Origin: Hansfordia pulvinata
Taxonomy: Eukaryota > Ascomycota > Sordariomycetes > Xylariales
Length of the DNA: 64,000 nt
Assembly: GCA_006538405.1 (NCBI GenBank)
Contig: BJKQ01000016.1
Location: 372,001-436,000, forward strand
Direction of reading: 5' to 3'
The notes below the pieces were generated by a model. The model saw nothing but the letters and a program-made list of their open reading frames with translations, did no database searches and was not told the origin of the DNA. This document shows positions 55,707 to 64,000 of the stretch, in pieces. The translations under genes and the position numbers were made by a program. How positions within the stretch are numbered: the stretch's first letter is position 1; every line of letters begins with the position of its first letter.

Positions 55707-58700
55707 ATGATGAGCAGAATGTCCACGTCGCCCGGCGAGGACCACCCTCCCGGCCCGGCGCTACTCGAGGCCCAGGCTCAGGCCCACGGGCTCCTCGGCG
55801 TCGCGATGGACGAGTCTTCCGCGGTCGCGGCGAGCTACGACGCCGACACGGGCTCATTCGAGGAAGACGCTACCGCGGAAGACGACCCCGCCCCAGAAGA
55901 TGGTGCCGTGGGCGATGACGCTGTGAGCGATTGTGCCATGGACGCAGATGACGCCTACGAGGATGCTTGTGACGAGGATGCTTGTGACGAGGATGCTTGT
56001 GGCGAAGATGCTTGTGACGAGGATGCCGTCAGCGAATATGTCGACGAGGAAGATGGAGCCGACGAAGACGATTCTGACGAAGATGCTGCTGACCAAGAAG
56101 TCGTCAGCGGAGATGCCATGGATGAAGAGGCGGAACAGCTAGACGCTCCCACCACGTCTCCAGCACGCAATGTCCCCATGGTCTATGAGGTTCAAGCACA
56201 GGCAGAATCGGCAATCTCCAGCGACGCCAGCGCAGTGTACATCACCCTGCAGCCTGCTCCCAAGCGCAGAAAGACCCTCGCCGAGAAACCGTTCCCGGTC
56301 AGGTCAATGGTCATCACGCTCAAGGTTCAGAACATCGACGCCCTGAAGGCCATCTTGAACCCCTGCGAAGACGAAGCTCCTTTCCGCGATATGCGCGGCC
56401 AGAGCATGCCTGCGCCGTCGATCCCTCGCAAAGCCCCGGGCACAGCGCGATCAGTTCAGACTCGTGTGGCCCAGCATCATCATCAAGACACGCGCGGATC
56501 GGCTCCTCACGAGTCGTCTTTCTCGACCCCACCGTCCAACGCCTCCGAGAGGGCCATCGAGCTGCCTGCCCACGCGCCTGTTGGCGAGAGCGCCCTCGCT
56601 AGGTTCAACAGGGACTATGATGCCCGCGCGACTCGCGAGGCCATGTTGGTTCAACAGAGGCATATGCTGCAGATTGCCCAGCAAGCCCACAGCGACCGCG
56701 TCCGACAGTACCACTTCATGGGCGCGTTTGCGCGCTCCGAGCAGTCTGCCTACGGAACGGCCTGGAACCCGCAGCGCATGGGCCGACCCTTCTCCGGGCC
56801 CCCGAACCTCTCCCGTTCGCGCTCGGACGGTGTCCAAGTCCGCGGCTCCGCTCCCGGCCACGGCCAGGGAGGCTTCGGCGGCATCACCGAGGCTGACTAT
56901 CTCCGCATTGCGGGCGAGGCGATCGAAGGAATGATGAAAAACTGGCAGGCAGCGGTGCCATACAGTGCCTCTTTTCCTGGCGCCGCCGCAGGCTTCGCCC
57001 CTTTCGCCTATCCGTGCCCGCAGCCAGGACCGCCCTTCTCAGGCCCAGTCTACAGCAGCCCTCAGATGATTGCGGGCCAGACCTGCTTGCCGACTCCGGG
57101 GCAGCTTTATCCGGACGGCGGCTTCGGCCCTTCGCAGTCTTCCACCACGCGATGGCAGACGGACAAGTCGAGTCAGATTCTCTCCACGCCGGAGCGCCGA
57201 CCCTCTCGAGATGGTGTACAGTCTCCGCATGAAACTGTACCCGACGACAGCGTTTTGATGACGCCCAGCAAGTCTGCCCGCCCCACAGGCCCATCTCTCG
57301 GTCAGGGGGCTTTGTTCGGCACGCACAAGTCTGCGGGCGAAAGATCTTCCAAAGGTTCTGGCCGCACACCATCCGGCGCTGGCGAGTTGGACCACGGAGA
57401 CTCTGATACGGGGGTAGAGGAGGGAAGCTCTCTGACGCCCCGAGCACCGGCTCTCCCATCTGACTTGTCTTCGGGCCAGTCAACCTTTGGAAGCAGCAGC
57501 ACTGACCTGGGAGATCCCTTGGCCGCCCCGGTCTCTGAGAGTCTTGTCGGCAACCCTTCTTCATTTGCGAGGTCACAAACCAGCTTTGACAATACCACCA
57601 ACGCGCCAGACACGGGGCTCTATGTAAAATCATCCTTCACCCCGATCATATCGTCAGACCCCTTCTTGTCTACCGGCTTGGAGACGTCCGGCAGTTTTCC
57701 TGGCAACTCGCTGCCCCAGGCAGCTCCTCCTCAGGATACGCACGGAATGGAGCTCCAACCTAATGGCCCCCAGCTATTTGTTGCCTCTGGAGAGTCTCTT
57801 GATCCCTCTCAGCACTGGACCGCTTCCTCAAGCAACCTATCGACCAGCCACTTGACGGTCACCGGTGCTGAGACTGCTCCGCATTCGGCCCCAGCGACGC
57901 AATTTTCTCAGCAGCAGAATGGAATCTCGGAAGAACTTGAGGCGCCCGCCGTCTCCCTCGGCCAACACGGCTGCTCCACGTCGCTGCTCGACGAGATCTT
58001 GAGAGAAACAGACCCCTCACTTCCCCAGCCGGCTTCCGCTCAGGAACCCATGAGCAACGCACTGCCAGATTATGGGGGCGAGATTGACCAGGTCCACGGG
58101 GAGGACTGGGAGCTCTTTGTTGATCTGGCCGGCTTGCCCACGGACGTCGCCCCGGACTTTGGCATGACGGGGACCGGCGACGTGGCCTCTGGAGACGACG
58201 CACCTGTGAGCCCCAACGTTGCCGACGACGAAGCCGTCCCTATTACGGGCACTATGATGGAGGTAGACCCCGTCGCGGCTGGAGACACCATGCCGCCACT
58301 CGGCAGCAGCATGAGCAACGTCCCCGCCGCGATGACCTCGATGCCCGTGGACCACGCCGCCACTTTGCCTGGCGTCGATATGGACGGCTGGCTGCCCAGC
58401 GGAGACTCGCTGCCTCTATTCCCGGGCATCGCACTGGACGGCGCGGCCGACAACACATTCTCGCAGCCGCGTGCTGTGCAACAACAAAGCCAGGACTCCT
58501 GGAACATGTACGCCGACCAGCAGCAACCCCGCCTGGGCTTCACTTCTGCCCCAGTCGCCGCCCCGGACATGCCGCCGCCGTGGTACGGACAGCCCTCTTC
58601 CGCATTCCACACCGCTCCAGGCGTCCAGATGACGATGCCGACGGTGCCGACGATGCACCACCACAGCGCCAGCTTTCCTCTCGCGCAAGACAACGGCAAC

Positions 58701-58913
58701 CCCTTCAGCGGCAACAGCTTCCACGGTAACCCTTTCAGTGGTGACACCTTCCACGGCGGCAGCCACCAGTTCGCCCCCAGCAGCGGGACGAGCTTCTTCG
58801 CACACACCATCAACTCCGCGGCCGCTGCGCCGCAGGCACACGGACAAGGATCCCTGGGCACTACCATTACCACCACCACCACCGGCGCACCGCCCTCCAT
58901 CCCTCCCGCCTAG
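55707..58913 (+). CDS. 1068-residue low-complexity protein of unknown function
   Basis: Start ATG 55707 (MMSRMSTSPGEDHPPGPALL). A single uninterrupted frame. The N-terminal 150 residues are very acidic and include four copies of a DACDE-type pentapeptide (GEDAC in one). A basic PKRRKT near residue 190 is a likely nuclear localisation signal, followed by a small ordered stretch (SMVITLKVQNIDALKAILNP). Around residue 320-350 is a helical Gln/His-rich part (AMLVQQRHMLQIAQQAHSDR). The remaining 700 residues are Ser/Pro/Gln/Gly-rich and disordered, with a 10-residue duplication (GNPFSGNSFH, GNPFSGDTFH) near the end. This layout (acidic, NLS, disordered tail) suggests a nuclear regulator, but this is inference; no DNA-binding domain is seen. 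The frame stays open for 118 more codons after its TAG (see findings). Confidence 0.72.
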   Translation: MMSRMSTSPGEDHPPGPALLEAQAQAHGLLGVAMDESSAVAASYDADTGSFEEDATAEDDPAPEDGAVGDDAVSDCAMDADDAYEDACDEDACDEDACGEDACDEDAVSEYVDEEDGADEDDSDEDAADQEVVSGDAMDEEAEQLDAPTTSPARNVPMVYEVQAQAESAISSDASAVYITLQPAPKRRKTLAEKPFPVRSMVITLKVQNIDALKAILNPCEDEAPFRDMRGQSMPAPSIPRKAPGTARSVQTRVAQHHHQDTRGSAPHESSFSTPPSNASERAIELPAHAPVGESALARFNRDYDARATREAMLVQQRHMLQIAQQAHSDRVRQYHFMGAFARSEQSAYGTAWNPQRMGRPFSGPPNLSRSRSDGVQVRGSAPGHGQGGFGGITEADYLRIAGEAIEGMMKNWQAAVPYSASFPGAAAGFAPFAYPCPQPGPPFSGPVYSSPQMIAGQTCLPTPGQLYPDGGFGPSQSSTTRWQTDKSSQILSTPERRPSRDGVQSPHETVPDDSVLMTPSKSARPTGPSLGQGALFGTHKSAGERSSKGSGRTPSGAGELDHGDSDTGVEEGSSLTPRAPALPSDLSSGQSTFGSSSTDLGDPLAAPVSESLVGNPSSFARSQTSFDNTTNAPDTGLYVKSSFTPIISSDPFLSTGLETSGSFPGNSLPQAAPPQDTHGMELQPNGPQLFVASGESLDPSQHWTASSSNLSTSHLTVTGAETAPHSAPATQFSQQQNGISEELEAPAVSLGQHGCSTSLLDEILRETDPSLPQPASAQEPMSNALPDYGGEIDQVHGEDWELFVDLAGLPTDVAPDFGMTGTGDVASGDDAPVSPNVADDEAVPITGTMMEVDPVAAGDTMPPLGSSMSNVPAAMTSMPVDHAATLPGVDMDGWLPSGDSLPLFPGIALDGAADNTFSQPRAVQQQSQDSWNMYADQQQPRLGFTSAPVAAPDMPPPWYGQPSSAFHTAPGVQMTMPTVPTMHHHSASFPLAQDNGNPFSGNSFHGNPFSGDTFHGGSHQFAPSSGTSFFAHTINSAAAAPQAHGQGSLGTTITTTTTGAPPSIPPA
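55959..56030 (+). repeat. 15-bp coding tandem repeat (DACDE)
   Basis: Four copies of GAGGATGCTTGTGAC-like units in frame; one reads GGC for GAC. They encode acidic pentapeptides with one Cys each. Confidence 0.9.
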
Positions 58914-58989
58914 GCGTCGGGAGCCCCAGACGAGAACGACCGCGACCCCCGCGCTACGACCACCGACCCAGAGCACGCGGAAGAAGAAA

Positions 58990-59964
58990 ATGCAGGAGAA
59001 GGAGAAGGAGAAGAAGAAGAGGTCCCCCCCTGGGCGGCGACGTCAAACGGCACGGCCAACGACCGAGCCGCGGACGTAGACGCGTGCCGCCTGGTCGCCG
59101 GCCTGCGCGGCCAGCTGCGCGCCTCGGCGGGCGAGGCGGCGGAGATCCGCCGGGCGCTCGCGGCCTACGAGCAGAGGCGGCAGCAGATAGGGGGCCGGGA
59201 CCACGAGGCGAAGACGAAGAAGCGGCAAACCCTTCCAAGCGACGACAGCGACAACAGCGGAGCGGCATAGGCGGAGGCCGCACGAGGAAGCCAGGCTACG
59301 GCGCTCCCTTGCACGCGGACGGCTCGCCCGTCGACTCGCGCGCCGAGTACCTGATCAGCCGGCGGTTGGTGCGTGACGCGCTGGCGCTCGTCGCGAGCAG
59401 AGGAAGCGGCAGCGGCGGGGAAAGCACGAGGCGCCGGTGCGCAGCCGCCAGCACACCCTGGAGCTGTACCTGGCCGCGGAGCTGGCGCGGCGCGGGGTCC
59501 CGGGCCCCTTCGTCGTCGGGCACCACTGGCTACTCATGCTGGAGGCGCCGCCCTCTCATCGCCATCAGCATCAGCATCATCAGCAGCAGCAGCAGGCCTC
59601 GGCAATCACATCTTCTTCGTCTTCGTCTTCTTCCGTCCGAGCCCGCCCTCCTCCGCCTTCGCCCTCGTCAGCAACAGCAAGCGGGCCGCTCTGCAAGGGC
59701 GTGGGCTTCTTCTACCACCACGACCAGCGCGGGTGGGGCTTCTACGAGCACGTGCCCGGCTCCGTCGGCGCCGTGTCCGCGGGCCGCGGCGCCGGCGGCG
59801 AGGTCGTCCGCCGCTGCGACACGCGCGGCCTGTACCTCGTCGACATGAGCCTGTTCCTCGAGGAGCAGCTGCGCGCCGGCGAGGACGCGGGCCACCTGGT
59901 TCGCACCCTTGACCTGGGGCAGCAGCAGCGAGAGAAGGAAGAAGGAGGAGGGGCGATCTTCTGA
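58990..59964 (+). CDS. Unknown protein, frame broken three times (may be the C-terminal part of the upstream gene)
   Basis: Coding-like sequence runs in three successive frames, each shift being one missing base. They are: about 59024-59030 (a seven-C run) if ATG 58990 is the start; near 59262-59267; and near 59385-59395. The segments read DACRLVAGLRGQLRASAGEA, then TRKPGYGAPLHADGSPVDSR and RAEYLISRRLVRDALALV, then RQHTLELYLAAELARRGVPG and GVGFFYHHDQRGWGFYEHVP. The end is DTRGLYLVDMSLFLEEQLRA and a Glu/Gly-rich tail stopping at 59964. Mended, it is an exact 326 codons including stop. The fold looks globular and partly helical; no family is recognised. Alternatively the first segment continues the 55707 frame through the TAG at 58911. 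Start uncertain; existence of coding sequence is well supported by composition and continuity. Confidence 0.5.
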
Positions 59965-61018
59965 GGGTCGCGGTTGGGTTTTTGCTCGCCTGAATGATTT
60001 TTTTTTCTCTTTTCGACGTGGCGTAGGTTGTGTTGTTGCCAGAGGCACTCCAAGGTCACCGGCAAAGACACGACGGCAGAATATAAAAGAAAGATGCGAT
60101 AGAGAGTCAACGAACGATGAACACCAAAATATACAGTGGAGGCACAAAAGAATCAACACGTCAAGATCGGCGACCGTGGCAAATATAGGAGAAGCTACGA
60201 GAGAGAGGAAGAAAAAAAAGGAGTTCGGAACCAAAATAGGAGAGATCAAAAGCAAAGACCGGCAGCAAAATTAGGAGAGATCAGAGAGGACGCAGGAAGA
60301 TATGACCTGCCCAGAGGCTATCCGCTGGAAAAGAGCCGCCAGCTTGGCCATACACGCTGCGTCACGCTTGGTGTGTGGTCGGCGGGTGTATTGGATCACC
60401 AATGTCTCTGTTTGGATCTGATGGCCGCAGTTTGGACGAAAGATCATTTGAGAGGACAATTTCTGTCCCTGGCATGTTCCCCGTTCTGTTGTCGCTAGGT
60501 TTCCTGCCCTGCATATTGTCCGCTTTGATGAGAGGTCTGGTTCTTGAGTGTTTACGTTTATTAGTAATGCAATTAGATTATACCTACGCTGAGATGCCTC
60601 ATACGTGAATGATTGTGAGTACCGGGGGTGACTTTCTCGACACTCTTCGCGGCCTGTCACATGCCACTTCAGCCCAAACGGCACGGGTAATTATCCACCC
60701 ATCTGGGACGTAGAAACGAGCTCTCTGTCACAGTAAATGGAGCTGGCGTAAGCCCACGGCACGACATCACACGCACCGAATTGCAACAACCAATCAAAGC
60801 GATCGTGTTGATAACAGTATGTACAAGAATGTCCGCGCGAGTGTCTGAATATGTACAGAGAAGGTAGAGCCCCACGTGTCGTCAACATAAGCCCATTCGA
60901 AATCCGGCCACAGGGACTGTCTTTAAGACGTCCCCGCGCCGACCTCACACAAACCGCCCCCTCAACTGCAGACATGGGGGCTCGCTGTGCCGTCCTGAGT
61001 TGCCCTGAAGGTCACCAC
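59965..61018. other. Spacer between convergent genes
   Basis: AT-richer 3' flanking DNA. No gene seen. Confidence 0.5.
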
Positions 61019-62231
61019 CTACAGAGCCTTAAAGACGGCGTCCAGGAACCCACTGTTGGCGTAAGCCTGGGACATGTCCCACATCATGACGCCGCCGAAG
61101 CTCGAGTACTGCTTCGAGTACTCGATGACCTGGGCAAGGGCGTTGGCGTCGATGTATCCGGAGCCAGCGGCGGCCGTGTTGGCGGGGACGCCGATGAGGA
61201 CCTTGACGTCCTTGTTGGCGCTCGTGTTCTTGGCCCAGTCGTCCCAGACGCCAAAGTTGTAGGCGTCCTGGGTGTCGACGCCGGCTTTGAAGTTGTTGAC
61301 GCCGCACCAGTTGTTGTAGAACTGCACCATGAGGAAGTCGAAGGGCACCTGGCCGTCGCCCAGCATGTCGCCCATGGCGGCGTCCGGGTAGACGCACTGG
61401 GGCGCGCCGCTGAGGTAGTACTTCTTGGAGGTCTCGGCGTCCATGTGCGAGCGCAGGCGCTTGGCAAAGGGCGTGAAGTTCTGCGTCGTCGACTCAAAGT
61501 CAAAGTCGAAGCCGTCGACCACGGCGCTGCCGAAGGGGCGGTTCGCCTGGCTCGTGTCGGGCCCGAACAGGTTCCACACGTTGTCCGCCGCCGCCTCCGC
61601 CGCGGCCTGGTCCGCGAACCCGCCCTCCGTGTACGTCGCGCCGCCCAGCGAGATCAGCACCGTCTTCTGGTACTGCTCCTGGCACGTCTTGATATCCTCC
61701 CTGTTCCCATGTCAGTCGGTGTGCGGACGTTGGTGTCTGGGGGCTTACTCGAGCTGGGGGCAGTCGAGGAGCTGGGTGCCCTCGTAGGCGGTGCAGTTGT
61801 CGCCGGCGTTGGCAAAGTTGACAATCGGGGTTGCGATGCCGTTCATAAAGGCAAGGGGGACGATCTAGCAATGAACATGTCAGGGCCTTAAGGGGACAGA
61901 GGGGATGCAGTTGACCTTACGTTCCAGTTGGTGTCTGCGAGGCATGTTAGACTCTAACAACTCTTCGATATGGTAGCCCGGGCTCGCTTACCGGCACAGT
62001 AGGTGCTGAGGCGCTCCTGGGAGGTGGCCTGGTTGGCCGAGTTCTGGCCTGCAAGTGTTATATCACATCAGTACACTTCCGTAACCACCCAACCGCGACG
62101 CCATCACGATTCTGCTCACCGTAGTAGACGGCGACATTGTTAGTGGCGCCCGCGTCGAAGCCGGCTTGGACGGAGGGCGCGAGGGCAAGGAAGGTGGAGG
62201 CCAAAGCCAGCGTTGCCTTTGCGATGGCCAT
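61019..62231 (-). CDS. Secreted GH18 chitinase (class III type)
   Basis: Five exons on the minus strand: 62120-62231, 61992-62048, 61921-61934, 61749-61864 and 61019-61700, giving 326 residues. All donors are GTRAG-type (GTGAGC, GTAAGC, GTAAGG, GTAAGC). The signal peptide is MAIAKATLALASTFLALAPS then VQAG. The barrel begins with VAVYYGQNSANQATSQERLS, the class III chitinase start, and continues with TVLISLGGATYT. The catalytic motif DGFDFDFE lies at residues 162-169, with Glu169 as acid/base. FDFLMVQFYNNWCGV and GGVMMWDMSQAY complete the fold. The enzyme cleaves chitin beta-1,4 links outside the cell or in the wall. There is no carbohydrate-binding module or GPI signal. Exon 3 is only 14 bases. 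A TATA-like box lies about 185 bp upstream. Confidence 0.93.
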
Positions 62232-64000
62232 AGTGCGGGAAGAGAGCGAGAAAGCAGGTTGAAAACCGAGTGGTAAGGATCGACTGCGGCTAACTAGCTA
62301 CCGGAACTAGAGACAGAGCTGCGAGGGGAATGAATGAAGGGGTTAGTAGATAGGACCAGCTTGAGCTACGATGCAGCACAAGATCTGACGGCCTTGACGA
62401 GGGTCGTGATGCCTCTATATACCCCCCGGGTCCCTCTCCCAGCTGTTCCATGTTGCCTCTCTCCTTCCTTCCTCCTTTTCCGCCATGCAACTTCCCCCGT
62501 CTGCGCTCAACGTTACCAGAGGCTCGACGGCGAGCACGAGACGACTGCTACTCGACCAGGAGCTGAGGGCACGAAAGAGGAAAGAAGCACAGACAAGCGC
62601 GCACCTGGCTCCATGTCGTCGCGGCCCCGGGCTCGTCGACGCTCGTGAGGTTACCCCAAGGGGTAGTGCCCCGGGCCGATCGGTGCTGGCTCGGGCACAC
62701 GGTGGCGTCCGGCGGGCACGACCACCCACGGACAAGGTCATCGGAGAATAGGCCGGGTCACTGACGCTCCCGGCTTGCGTATCACAAGGCTAGCCTCAGG
62801 CGGGAGGGGAGAGCCAGTGGGGGAGATGGGTCTGGCATGTTGCAGGTGCGAGCCACGGGCCTGCAGCGGCCGATAGCCTCACATGCGCGTGTCGGGACGG
62901 GGATCAGCTTCGAACGGGCATGATCGACAGGTACGCTGGCCCGAGACTGGCAGAGGCCTTCTACGAGGGGGGGGGGGAGGGGATGCGAGGTTCGCCTGAC
63001 GCGTAGAGGAGGGCAGCTGCTGGCAGGCCTCGTGGGACCGGGTTTCTCAGATGAACTGTCAAGTCGCCTTCCCCGGAGCCGGCGGTACTGAGGAAAGCTT
63101 GTGAGGATATCGCAGTCAGCAGTAGATATGGGAGCAGCCCGAGACCAGCCGAGTCACGGTGAGTGGTCTGTTCTCAAGACAAAGGTCCATCTATGTCTGC
63201 AGCGACACGAAGCGAACGTCTTCGTCCGTCCGCCCAGCAGACACCACGGCCGAAGCTGTAAGATCTGTCTTGCAGCACACCCCCAGGCAATAGCAGAACG
63301 AACAGAGTACGCGGCATTCGCACCTCGACGGCGACGGCGTGTCGCGCGCGGATGAACTCAATCTGGGCTGGCAGCCAGGCCAAGATCCCCTTGCACCCTA
63401 AGCCCAGAGCCAGCTTCCTAAAGGGGGCTGGAGTTGGTTGGGCGGGCCAATCACGGCCACGGCCACCAACGCGACGGCCGACAGACAGGCCGAAGAGACG
63501 ATGTGGCCACGCCGCTTTTGGGCATCGCTCAGCTGTGAGCACCTCATCTACCTATGTGTGTCTAAAGTACTCGCACGGGGCTTCAGCGCGTGTGGACGGA
63601 CGCCGCGGACCCAGAGGAGTCACCCTGGCTCTGGCTCAGGGTTGCATGGCTCGAGCCGGGAACGACAGCCAGCGCACGTGTAAGTGGAGCGGGGAAGAGC
63701 AGGTGGCATGCCTCTGAGGCGTCGTCTCTCGCAGGTCTTGGGCTATAGTGGACAGGCAAGGTAGGCTGGGTAGCGAGGGGCACGACGGGAGTAGGCGCGC
63801 GTGTGTATACTGCAAGTCAGCCACCCAGCCGCATGAGGCAGCAGCAAGTCCCAACGAGACCTTCTCCAACCCGCTCCCCTGTCGGCACGTTCGCAGGTGA
63901 GTTGAGAAAGGGTGCTTCACCACCTCACCTCGCGTCGGCCGACGTGTCGCGGCCCCGAGGCCATCTCCCCCGCCTCCCCAGTCAGGCGACCCGCGCTAAC
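62232..64000. other. Chitinase promoter and spacer to the window end
   Basis: No gene seen. It contains an 11-base G run (62967-62977). Open frames at 62415-62741 and 63174-63717 are Arg/Pro-rich chance frames. Confidence 0.45.
62416..62421 (-). promoter_or_regulatory. TATA-like box of the chitinase gene
   Basis: TATATA on the minus strand (in GGTATATAGAGG), 185-190 bp before the start codon at 62231. Confidence 0.5.

Overview
The window is nuclear DNA from a filamentous ascomycete (Pezizomycotina, most likely a Sordariomycete). This rests on short spliced genes with GT..AG introns of about 55-190 bp carrying CTGAC/CTAAC branch sites, GC-rich coding DNA, a mitochondrially targeted complex I 51 kDa subunit, a Zn(II)2Cys6 regulator, a DUF3176 membrane protein and a fungal-type GH18 chitinase. 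No genus is claimed. There is no sign of virus, plasmid or prokaryotic sequence.

Layout. 3-3710 (+): C-terminal part of an Mlp1/TPR nuclear-basket protein, cut by the window edge. 4840-5596 (-): dynactin p27 (DCTN6), head-to-head with 7633-9308 (+) NADH:ubiquinone oxidoreductase 51 kDa subunit. 10482-11618 (+): Pex11-like peroxisome protein. 12820-20382: three secreted proteins of unknown role, one of them a 52-residue cysteine-rich peptide. 23199-24169 (-): COQ3, divergent from 25730-26495 (+) RIB3. 27485-29284 (-): DUF3176 protein. 30655-31488 and 35365-36422 (-): two secreted proteins of unknown role. 37557-40269 (+): Zn2Cys6 transcription factor. 43323-44802 (+): F-box protein of the FBXO31 type. 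46135-47279 (+): DUF1769 protein. 52594-54042 (+): secreted protein of unknown role. 55707-58913 (+): 1068-residue low-complexity protein, followed closely by a damaged frame at 58990-59964. 61019-62231 (-): secreted GH18 chitinase with five exons. Large spacers (for example 13.3-17.1, 20.4-23.2, 31.5-35.4 and 47.3-52.6 kb) hold only simple repeats and no convincing gene.

The genes do not form a pathway. Housekeeping genes (nuclear pore, dynactin, complex I, ubiquinone, riboflavin, peroxisome) alternate with seven genes for predicted secreted proteins, so the window is ordinary chromosome arm with a rich secretome. No biosynthetic cluster, transposase or defence-like system was seen.

The most striking sequence-level signal is a set of eight or nine single-base frame breaks in five otherwise good genes. 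All have the same sign (one base missing), and most can be mended by one extra C next to a C run on the coding strand. This suggests a systematic base-calling or assembly error rather than pseudogenes. Second is a sharply CpG-poor island at about 54375-55145 just upstream of the 1068-residue gene. Third is a 4-base loss in a 27-bp coding repeat that changes the tail of a secreted protein.
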